DNA from: JBOGVZ01 sp050692985 | GTDB taxonomy: Bacteria > Actinomycetota > UBA4738 > CALAEC01 | NCBI GenBank assembly: GCA_050692985.1 | Contig: JBOGVZ010000059.1 | Coordinates: 3,451 to 67,450 of the forward strand | DNA length: 64,000 bases | Direction: 5' to 3' | Part shown: one piece after another, positions 24,014 to 31,074 of the stretch | Position numbering within the stretch: the first letter of the stretch is position 1 | Layout of the letters: each line of letters opens with the position of its first letter | Position numbers and translations under genes: made by a program | The notes under the pieces: model-generated | Seen by the model: the letters and a program-made list of their open reading frames with translations, nothing else | Databases searched by the model: none | Told to the model about the DNA's origin: nothing

Positions 24014-25669
24014 GTGACTCCCCTCCCCCGGGCCCTTGCTGCCGCGTGCCTGGCGTTCGCCGTGGCCTGTTCGGCGACGGTCCCGTCGCGACCTGCCGTG
24101 GACCCGACCGCGGCGTCACCGCCGTCCAGCCCGGCAACGGATGGGGCGTCGAGGAGCCGCTTCGCCCGGGTGGCGTGCGACCTTCCCACCCCGTGGATCC
24201 AGAGGATCCACGATGGGTACCACCCGGGACGGTCGGGCCACCTCCAGATCGTGCTGGAGCCGCCGAACTACTTCGGCCAGTTCCTCCACTCGGGCCCCTA
24301 CCCCTATCTCCAGCGGGTGCCCATGTTCCTGTACGGCCCGGGCCACGTCCCGGCCGTGGGCCGGGTCACCCGCCCGGTGCGCATGACCGATCTGGCCCCC
24401 ACGTACGCCCGGTACCTTGGCTTCCGGTTCCCGGCCCGCGACGGACAGCCGCTGGAGGAGGCCATCGCCCCCGGTACCGGGCCGCCCAAGCTCATCCTCA
24501 CGGTCGTGTGGGACGGGGCGGGGCGGAACGTCCTGGACGAGCACCCGGACGCCTGGCCCACGCTCGGGCGGCTGATCGATGAGGGGGCCTGGTACGAGAA
24601 CGCCACGGTCGGCTCCTCGCCTTCGGTCACGCCCACGGTCCACACGACGATCGGCACCGGGGCCCTGCCACGGAACCACGGCCTGATCGACCTCCGGTTC
24701 CTGGTGGGAGACCGCCTGGTCGGCACCCGGGGGGTGTCCTCCCGGTACCTGCGGATCCCCACGCTGGCCGACCGGTACGATCGGGCCCGCGACAACCGGG
24801 CGGAGATCGGGATCGTGGCCTCGGGAGGCACGCTGGGGATGATCGGGAAGGGCGCGCTGTTCGAGGGCGGGGACAGGGATGTGGCGATCCTGGACTTCCG
24901 GGGGAACTGGGGGCTCAGCGACAAGCACGAGGACTACTTCCGCTATGCCCCCTACGCCGAGGAGGACAACGGCCTCTCGGACGCGCTGCGCGAGCTCGAC
25001 CTCGAGGACGGGCAGCTCGATGGGCGGTGGCTGGGTGAGCCGGTGCTCGCGGAGCGGGAGGACATCTCGATGACGCCGGCGTACTCGGTGCACCAGCGCA
25101 TGCTCCTGGAGCGGGTCATCCGGACGGAGGGCTTCGGTGCCGATGACGTGCCGGACCTGCTGTACACGAACTTCAAGCAGATCGACCTGGTGGGCCACCG
25201 GTGGAGCATGAACAGTCCGCAGATGGAGGCCGTGGTCCGCTCCAGCGACCGGGCCCTGAAGGACCTGATCCGGGCCCTGGACCGGGAGGTGGGCAGGGGA
25301 GAGTGGGTCCTGGCGCTCACGGCCGACCACGGCTCCACCCCGAACCGCACCGTGACCGGCGCCTTCTACGTCGACCTGGCCGCGTTCACTGCCGACCTGG
25401 AGGCCGCGTTCGACGGCGACGGCGACGAGCGGCAGGCGATCCGCAGCGTGCGGGTGACGCAAGTCTGGCTGGACGAGGACGAGCTGGCCGAGAACGGACA
25501 CACCACGTCCGACGTCGCCTCCTTCGTCATGGACTACACCCTGGGCGACAACGTCGCGGACCCGGCCACCCTGCCGGCCCGTGACCGGGACTCGCCGGTG
25601 TTCGCCGCGGCGTTCCCGTCCGCGGTGCTGGAGGACCTTCCGTGCCTGGACCGAGGAGGACCGGGATGA
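24014..25669 (+). CDS. Permuted alkaline-phosphatase-superfamily lipoprotein, paralogue E
   Basis: A 551-residue lipoprotein (GTG start; signal ending AFAVA-C19). Motif order as in D: HDGYHPGRSGHLQIVLEP, LHSGPYPYLQRVP (His92), MTDLAPTYARYLG and DGQPL, then VVWDGAGRN (Asp167), GSSPSVTPTVHTTIGTG (Thr206), NHGL, DLVGH (Asp391, His395) and TADHGSTP (Asp438, His439). The metal site is complete. It is a recent tandem duplicate of D. Its stop overlaps the start of the GT-C-like paralogue 3 (ATGA), so the enzyme and that membrane protein should be made together, which hints at a shared substrate. Confidence 0.85.
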   Translation: MTPLPRALAAACLAFAVACSATVPSRPAVDPTAASPPSSPATDGASRSRFARVACDLPTPWIQRIHDGYHPGRSGHLQIVLEPPNYFGQFLHSGPYPYLQRVPMFLYGPGHVPAVGRVTRPVRMTDLAPTYARYLGFRFPARDGQPLEEAIAPGTGPPKLILTVVWDGAGRNVLDEHPDAWPTLGRLIDEGAWYENATVGSSPSVTPTVHTTIGTGALPRNHGLIDLRFLVGDRLVGTRGVSSRYLRIPTLADRYDRARDNRAEIGIVASGGTLGMIGKGALFEGGDRDVAILDFRGNWGLSDKHEDYFRYAPYAEEDNGLSDALRELDLEDGQLDGRWLGEPVLAEREDISMTPAYSVHQRMLLERVIRTEGFGADDVPDLLYTNFKQIDLVGHRWSMNSPQMEAVVRSSDRALKDLIRALDREVGRGEWVLALTADHGSTPNRTVTGAFYVDLAAFTADLEAAFDGDGDERQAIRSVRVTQVWLDEDELAENGHTTSDVASFVMDYTLGDNVADPATLPARDRDSPVFAAAFPSAVLEDLPCLDRGGPG

Positions 25670-27777
25670 CCGCACCGGAACCGACCACCACGCCCCACGA
25701 GCGCCCTGGAGGAGTGCCCCCCGGGAAGCCCCCGGAGGCAGGCCACGGGCTCCTGGGCCGGCCTCAGGTGCTGGTGGCGGTGCTGCTGGTCGTGGTGCTG
25801 GCGATGAGCTGGCAGTTCATCACCGACGCATCCCGCGCCGTCCCAGCGTTCGACACGGCCTTCTACCAGTGGCGCGCGGAGCTGCTCCGGGTGGCGGAAC
25901 CCGCCAGGCTCATCGAGCTCGAGGGGGCCACCGGGGCCCTGGCCGGCGGGTACCGGGTGGCCGAACCGGTGCTGGGCGCCACGATGCGGGGCGTGGGGGG
26001 GATCGGCGCGTCCACGCACACCGTGGTGCTGTCGGTACTGTTCCGCGTCCTGGCCGCGGTGGGGCTGGCCGCGTTCGCCTGGCGCCACCGGCGCAGCTGG
26101 GTGCTGTGCTATCTGACGCTGCTGACGGTCCCGGCCATCTTCCTGCTCCAGCGGTTCTTCGGCTTCATGGACAACTTCTTCACGCTGTCGCTCCTCGCCG
26201 GGGTGCTCCTGCTGCTGGAGGCCGTGCGAACCAGCTGGGCCGCGCGGATCGCCGCCGCGGCGTTCCTGTTCGTCGGGGGCCTCAGCCACCCCACCACCGT
26301 GGCCATCTTCCTGCTCGCCCTGGGGGCGGTGGCCGTCTACCGGCTGGTCCGGGAGCGCTCCATCGGGGCCGTGCTCCTGGCGGAGGGCCCGATCCTGCTC
26401 TCGGGAGCCTCCGCCGTGGCCCTGACCGCGGTGGTCTGGCTGGGCGGCCCGTGGGGACCGACCTCCAGCTTCAGCGAGGCGGCCGTTCCGCCCCCCGAAG
26501 GCGTCTCCTACTTCGTGAACCGGTCCGTGGGCGTGCTCAAGAACCTCCAGCCCTTCGACCAGGCCACGGCGCCCGGGATCCTGGTGTTCGGGGGGGTGGC
26601 CGTGCTGATCGGCCTGCTCCTGGCGGGGCTGGTGCACCTGCTGGTCCGTGCGCTCCGGGACGGCGAGCACTTCGCCGAGGTCACCGTGGCCTGGACGCTG
26701 CCGCTGGCGGGGATGTTCGGCTTCCTGATCGGCGCCGCGTACCCGTACTTCCGGTTCTTCAACGCCACCCTGGCCCCCCTGCTGCTGGTCGCGGTGGGGA
26801 TGACCCTGCTGATCGGGTGGTCGCTGAGGACCCGTCGCCGGGGGGGCTCGGTGGCCCTCCCCGTCCTGGTGACGGTGGCCCTGGTGGCGCTCCTGGGCGG
26901 ATGGTGGGTCCGGGGGCTCTCCCAGTGGAACACCACCGGCACGTGGCTGACGCCGGAGATCCGGACCACGATGGCCGCTGCCGGGGCGTACCTGGAAACG
27001 GCTCCCAGCGACACCACCGCGGTGTTCGTCACCGACGCCCAGCCGGGGCAGATCGTGCCCTACGGCAAGTACAAGGAGTTCGTCAACGCCACGTACGCCG
27101 GGCTGGCCGGCGAGCAGATCGACGATACCGTGCTGTTCTTCGGTCGCATCGAGGACTTCCTGGCCGGCGAGGCATCGACGTCCGACGTGCCCGACCCGGC
27201 CTACGACGACATCTCCTCGGACACCGGGCGCGATGCCGCTCGGATGCTGCGGCAGCACGACGGGGCCGTGGCGGTGTTCGTCCCGCTCGCGTTCAACGTG
27301 GCCTCTGACAACCCGTCGTACGTCGCCACCTGCCAAGAGCCGCAGTGCGTCCAGCTGAGCGAGAGCGGCCTGTACGTCATTGATCCCGTGGAGGTCCCGG
27401 CCGCCCCGATCTTCCCCGACGCCGTGGAGGCCGCCCGGGCGGCGGCCGAAGAGGCGGAGGCGTTCGCGACGGAGCCCCCCGGTCCGTTCGAGGGCCTGGG
27501 GAGCACCGTCCTGGCCATCCTGCGGCTGGCCCTGCTGTTCGTGGTGCCCGGATGGCTGTTCCTCCAACGCCTGCCCGAACGGACGTGGCCGGAGTCGCTG
27601 GCCCTGGTCCCCATGTTGTCGATCACCTCGGTCGCCGTGACCGGGGTGGTCGTGCTGGCGGTGCTGCGGGACCCGCTGTCCGGTGGGCTGGCCTGGGCGA
27701 TCTGGGGGATCGCCTCCGGCCTGGGGCTGGCGGCGGCGCTGTGGCCGGGACGGCCCGTCCGGCGGGCGGAGTCCTGA
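25666..27777 (+). CDS. GT-C-like polytopic membrane protein, paralogue 3
   Basis: A 703-residue membrane protein, the most divergent of three. A Pro-rich cytoplasmic tail (~30 residues) and the first helix (VLVAVLLVVVLAMSW) precede the shared loop motif FDTAFYQWRAEL (Asp63). About ten helices follow, including RRSWVLCYLTLLTVPAIFLL and FLFVGGLSHPTTVAIFLLAL. The soluble segment has TAVFVTDAQPGQIVPYGKY, GEQIDDTVLFFGRIEDFLAGE and PLAFNVASDNPSYVATCQ. The C-terminus has an Ala/Glu-rich stretch and three helices. GAGGAGG lies before the ATG, which overlaps the stop of paralogue E. As with paralogues 1 and 2, a glycosyltransferase or polymer-export role is inferred from layout and neighbours, not from a recognised family. 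Confidence 0.5.
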   Translation: MTAPEPTTTPHERPGGVPPGKPPEAGHGLLGRPQVLVAVLLVVVLAMSWQFITDASRAVPAFDTAFYQWRAELLRVAEPARLIELEGATGALAGGYRVAEPVLGATMRGVGGIGASTHTVVLSVLFRVLAAVGLAAFAWRHRRSWVLCYLTLLTVPAIFLLQRFFGFMDNFFTLSLLAGVLLLLEAVRTSWAARIAAAAFLFVGGLSHPTTVAIFLLALGAVAVYRLVRERSIGAVLLAEGPILLSGASAVALTAVVWLGGPWGPTSSFSEAAVPPPEGVSYFVNRSVGVLKNLQPFDQATAPGILVFGGVAVLIGLLLAGLVHLLVRALRDGEHFAEVTVAWTLPLAGMFGFLIGAAYPYFRFFNATLAPLLLVAVGMTLLIGWSLRTRRRGGSVALPVLVTVALVALLGGWWVRGLSQWNTTGTWLTPEIRTTMAAAGAYLETAPSDTTAVFVTDAQPGQIVPYGKYKEFVNATYAGLAGEQIDDTVLFFGRIEDFLAGEASTSDVPDPAYDDISSDTGRDAARMLRQHDGAVAVFVPLAFNVASDNPSYVATCQEPQCVQLSESGLYVIDPVEVPAAPIFPDAVEAARAAAEEAEAFATEPPGPFEGLGSTVLAILRLALLFVVPGWLFLQRLPERTWPESLALVPMLSITSVAVTGVVVLAVLRDPLSGGLAWAIWGIASGLGLAAALWPGRPVRRAES

Positions 27778-27786
27778 GCCGGGGCG

Positions 27787-28602
27787 ATGGCTGAGGTCGT
27801 GTGCATCCTGGGGATGCACCGGAGCGGCACCTCGCTGGCCGCCGGGATCCTGAGGCTGATGGGTTGGCACCTGGGGCCGGAGGACAAGCTCATGGGGCCG
27901 AAGCGCGACAACCCCAGGGGCTTCTGGGAGTACCGGCCCTTCACCGACCTCAACGACGAGATCCTGGAGGCGTTCGGTGGGACCTGGGACCTGCCTCCGG
28001 CCTTCCCGCCGCGATGGGAACGGGACCGTCGCCTGGACGACGTCCGCGACCGGGCCCGGGCCGCCCTCGAGGCCGACTTCGGGACAGCCACGCGGTGGGC
28101 CTGGAAGGACCCCCGCACGTCGCTGACGCTGCCGTTCTGGCGACGCCTGCTGGGTCCCATGCGGTACGTGCTCTGCGTGCGGAGCCCGGTGGACGTGGGC
28201 GAGTCCCTGGCGGCCCGGGACGACATGGCCTTCGAGGACGGGGTGGCGCTGTGGCGGACATACGTGACCTCGGCCCTGCGCCATACCACGGGGGGTCCGC
28301 GATCGGTGGTGTTCTTCGAGGACCTGGTGGAGGCCTGGCCGGCCGAGGTGGGCCACCTCCGGTGGTTCGTGGGGGAACGGGGAGCCCTGACCGAAGAGGT
28401 GGCGGCCCGCATCGACGAGTTCGTGGCCGGGGAGCTGCGCCACCACGCCAGCGGCGACGGGGTCACGGCAGAGGATCCTCGGGTGCCTCCCGCCGTCCGG
28501 GCGATGTACCTGACCCTCCGAGCGGCCTCCCTGGCCCGGCGGACCGGCGATCCGGATGCGGGGCGGCTGGAGCGGGCCGCCGACGCCCTGGCCGGCCCTT
28601 GA
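27787..28602 (+). CDS. Sulfotransferase family protein (PAPS-dependent)
   Basis: A 271-residue protein with a P-loop-like 5'-phosphosulfate motif near the N-terminus (CILGMHRSGTSLAAGILRLMG, residues ~6-26). A second motif, YVLCVRSPVDVGESL, matches the 3'-phosphate-binding RxxxDxxxS of sulfotransferases. KDNPRG-like KRDNPRGFWE and WKDPRTSLTLPFW are typical of bacterial members that act on glycans or lipids. It should move sulfate from PAPS to a hydroxyl in the cytoplasm. The acceptor is unknown, but the flanking glycan genes suggest a sugar. It follows GT-C-like paralogue 3 by nine bases and is probably in the same operon. Confidence 0.82.
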   Translation: MAEVVCILGMHRSGTSLAAGILRLMGWHLGPEDKLMGPKRDNPRGFWEYRPFTDLNDEILEAFGGTWDLPPAFPPRWERDRRLDDVRDRARAALEADFGTATRWAWKDPRTSLTLPFWRRLLGPMRYVLCVRSPVDVGESLAARDDMAFEDGVALWRTYVTSALRHTTGGPRSVVFFEDLVEAWPAEVGHLRWFVGERGALTEEVAARIDEFVAGELRHHASGDGVTAEDPRVPPAVRAMYLTLRAASLARRTGDPDAGRLERAADALAGP

Positions 28603-28636
28603 CACGCCGCCGCGCCCGGCGGTAGCCTGCCCCTTC

Positions 28637-28652
28637 TCGAACGTATGTTCGG
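28637..28652 (+). promoter_or_regulatory. LexA-type SOS box upstream of the DUF6504 gene
   Basis: TCGAACGTATGTTCGG matches the actinobacterial LexA palindrome TCGAAC-N4-GTTCGA with one end mismatch. It lies 17 bases before the DUF6504 start codon. A near-identical box precedes dnaE2, so both genes are probably repressed by LexA and induced by DNA damage. Confidence 0.85.
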
Positions 28653-28669
28653 TGCGGGAAGGCTCCGGC

Positions 28670-28915
28670 ATGTCCAAGCGCTACGACCAGCAGGTGCAGG
28701 TGGAGCGGGATGCGGGCATGCCCGCGGTCTTCGTGTGGCGCCGCCGTCGCTACGAGGTCGTGGACGTCATCGGCCGGTGGCGCATCGAGGGCCGGTGGTG
28801 GGAGGACGGCCGCGACCGCGAGTACTGGCGAGTGGAGGCCCGCGGCGGTGCCGTCTGCGACCTGTACCACGACCGTCGGATGGGCCGGTGGCACCTGGAA
28901 CGGATGTGGGACTGA
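28670..28915 (+). CDS. DUF6504 family protein, SOS-controlled
   Basis: An 81-residue soluble protein starting MSKRYDQQVQVERDAGMPAV. It is rich in Trp and Arg, with FVWRRRRYEVVDVIGRW, EYWRVEARGGAVCDLYHD and a WHLERMWD end. This matches the small DUF6504 proteins commonly encoded in actinobacterial imuB-dnaE2 damage-tolerance loci. The LexA-type box just upstream supports an SOS role. Here it stands alone, 7.7 kb from dnaE2, and no imuB is in the window. The biochemical function is unknown; an accessory role in translesion synthesis is inferred. GGGAAGG precedes the ATG by about eight bases. Confidence 0.75.
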   Translation: MSKRYDQQVQVERDAGMPAVFVWRRRRYEVVDVIGRWRIEGRWWEDGRDREYWRVEARGGAVCDLYHDRRMGRWHLERMWD

Positions 28916-30607
28916 CTAGGGCTGGGCCTTCCGGATCCCTTCCATGCACGGGAGGGTGCGCATCATGTCCGCCGGCCAGGCCGCCTGGAACACCTTCCGG
29001 TTGGGCCGAGGGATAGGGTTGCCGGGGATCGGTACGTCCTTCTGCCGGAGGTCCATGACGAACCTGGCCACGTCGACGAGCGTGGAGCCCTGCTCCCGGA
29101 GCTCCCGGACGTTCATGAAGACCTCGGTCTGCTTCACCTGATCGATCACCGGGACCCCGTCGTCGTGGTGGTCGAACTCCTCCTGGATCGCGGCGTGGAG
29201 CCGCTCGGCCGAGATCTGGAAGGCCCCCGAGACCTTCGGGCTGGGCGAGGATCCGTGGTCCGCGGTCACCACCATGACCCACCTGCCCTCACCGACCAGG
29301 CGATCGAGGATGTCGATCAGCACCGGCAGGTGCTCGTCCTGGGTCCGCAGGGAGTCCTTTATCTCCAGGCTGTTCAGCGAGTAGATGTGGCCGAGCTGGT
29401 CGATCAGCTTATTGTTGAAGTACAGCAGGTCGGGGACGTCGTCGGCGCCGAATCCCTCCCGCTCGATCACCTCCTCGACCAGGCGGGTCTGGTAGGGGAT
29501 CCGGGCGGGCGTGTAGAACCCCCCCAGCAGCTCCTCGGCGTCGAGGGCGTGCCCCCGCCAGGTCCCGTCCCGCTCGCCGTCGATGGGGTCGAGGTCCTCG
29601 ACGTAGGTCGACAGCGGCGGCAGGCCGTTCGCGTACTCCGGGTAGCTGAAGAACGGGGTCAGCGAGTCCGGGAGGTTCCACCGCACGCCCTCGGCACCGA
29701 GCGTCTGGGCGTTCCCCGGGACCCGGAGGATGGCCAGGTCCCTGTCGCCGCCCTCCCACCCGGTGCCGTGGCTCATCATCCCCAGCTGGATGGCCACCGT
29801 CCCCGCGGTCCCCACGATCGGCTCGTTGTCCATGGCCACGTCGTACAGGTCCGCCAGGGTGGGGCGGATCAGCAGGCCGGGGCCATCCTTCCACGGCGCC
29901 ACGATCTCCCCGTCGATCCGCATGCTGTGGCCCACGAGCCCGTGGGTCCGGGGGAAGGTCCCCGTGCCGAGCGTCCCGTGGATCTGGGCGCTGCTCGTCG
30001 GCGACGACCCGACGGTGGCATGCTCGTACCACGCCCCCTCCGGGATAAGCGACTTGAGGTTGGGCCAGTCGTTCGGCCACTCGTCGAGGACGTTGCGGCC
30101 AGCCCCGTCCCAGATCAACATGACCACGAGCCGGGGAGGCGGGCCCCGCTCCTCCGCGGGGACCAGGGCCTCGGTCAGGACGTTCCCGTCGGGCGTGGGG
30201 AAGTCGAAGTCCAGCAGCGCGGCCTGGGTGGGCGCGATGTCCGCCGCGGTGACGTGGCGCTGCACCGGTCCCATCGGCTTGATGTAGCCGGGCCCGTACC
30301 AGAACATCGGCACGTGGGAGACGTAATCCCACGGCCCCACGTGGGGAAGGCCGGCGCCCACGAAGTTCGGGCGGCGGGGCAGGATCTGGAGCTCGGCGCT
30401 GCGGTCGGCCCGGTAGCCCCGCCAGATCCGCTGGAGCCACGTCTCCGGGAGCCCGCACACCACCTTGCCCACGGGACCTCCGGCGGCCGCCGTGGGCCCG
30501 CCGTCGCGGTCCTGGCCCCGCTTCCGGTCATCCCCGTCGGAGCCGGAGCAGGCGGCGGCAACCAGGCCGAAGACGACGAGGACCGAGAGGGTGCGACGAA
30601 GGGACAT
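28916..30607 (-). CDS. Permuted alkaline-phosphatase-superfamily lipoprotein, paralogue F (Ser nucleophile)
   Basis: A 563-residue lipoprotein (signal ending LVAAA-C20). Motif order: WRGYRADRSAELQILPRR, LPHVGPWDYVSHVP (His89), AADIAPTQAALLD and DGNVL, then LIWDGAGRN (Asp167), GSSPTSSAQIHGTLGTG, THGL, DQLGH (Asp403, His407) and TADHGSSP (Asp450, His451). Aligning SSPTSSAQIH with SSPSVTPTVH of paralogue E places Ser206 at the nucleophile position, where the other active members have Thr. Both residues work in this superfamily, but the switch may change the reaction. An acidic/basic low-complexity linker (DGDDRKRGQDRDG) follows the lipid-attachment Cys. It converges directly on the DUF6504 gene. 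Confidence 0.83.
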   Translation of the reverse strand: MSLRRTLSVLVVFGLVAAACSGSDGDDRKRGQDRDGGPTAAAGGPVGKVVCGLPETWLQRIWRGYRADRSAELQILPRRPNFVGAGLPHVGPWDYVSHVPMFWYGPGYIKPMGPVQRHVTAADIAPTQAALLDFDFPTPDGNVLTEALVPAEERGPPPRLVVMLIWDGAGRNVLDEWPNDWPNLKSLIPEGAWYEHATVGSSPTSSAQIHGTLGTGTFPRTHGLVGHSMRIDGEIVAPWKDGPGLLIRPTLADLYDVAMDNEPIVGTAGTVAIQLGMMSHGTGWEGGDRDLAILRVPGNAQTLGAEGVRWNLPDSLTPFFSYPEYANGLPPLSTYVEDLDPIDGERDGTWRGHALDAEELLGGFYTPARIPYQTRLVEEVIEREGFGADDVPDLLYFNNKLIDQLGHIYSLNSLEIKDSLRTQDEHLPVLIDILDRLVGEGRWVMVVTADHGSSPSPKVSGAFQISAERLHAAIQEEFDHHDDGVPVIDQVKQTEVFMNVRELREQGSTLVDVARFVMDLRQKDVPIPGNPIPRPNRKVFQAAWPADMMRTLPCMEGIRKAQP

Positions 30608-30690
30608 GAACGAAGGAGAAGCCTACCATCGTGGGCGGACGGCGCAGGGCGGGAGTGTGGTTGACTCGCCCCCACATGGAGGACGGTGAC

Positions 30691-31074
30691 ATGGATCTCC
30701 AGGGAAGGGAGGCCCTCGAGCGCGAGCTGTACTGGCGCGGCGGGGCCGCCGGTGCCCCCCCCACCCGGACCACCGCGGAGCTCCGAGAGCGGCTGGAGCA
30801 CCTGGCTCACACGCTCCGCCGCGATGCCGGGCAGGCCGCACCGTGGGGCGACCCCGGTATCGCCGGCGGCGGCCGGTGGCGTCGGCGGGTCAAGATCGTG
30901 CTGCACCGGCTGGTGCGGCCCGTGAGCCGGCGCTACGACCGCATCACCGCCGAGCTGGCGCAGATCGCCGTGGGCATGGCGGACGCGCTCCTCCAGGCCG
31001 AACGCGACGTGCGCCGGCTGGAGGACGAGGTGCTGGCCCTGGGCCGGAAGCTCGAGCCGCCGCCCGAGGCCTGA
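30691..31074 (+). CDS. Small coiled-coil protein preceding two glycosyltransferases
   Basis: A 127-residue soluble protein not assigned to a family. It begins MDLQGREALERELYWRGG, has a Gly/Arg-rich middle, then KIVLHRLVRPVSRRYDRIT and a heptad-rich end (AQIAVGMADALLQAERDVRRLEDEVLALGRKL). The start at 30691 is preferred because GGAGG lies eight bases before it; ATG 30676 and GTG 30631 are longer options. Its stop overlaps the next start (TGATG), so it is translated with the GT4 gene and may help recruit or organise glycosyltransferases. That role is inference. Confidence 0.6.
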   Translation: MDLQGREALERELYWRGGAAGAPPTRTTAELRERLEHLAHTLRRDAGQAAPWGDPGIAGGGRWRRRVKIVLHRLVRPVSRRYDRITAELAQIAVGMADALLQAERDVRRLEDEVLALGRKLEPPPEA

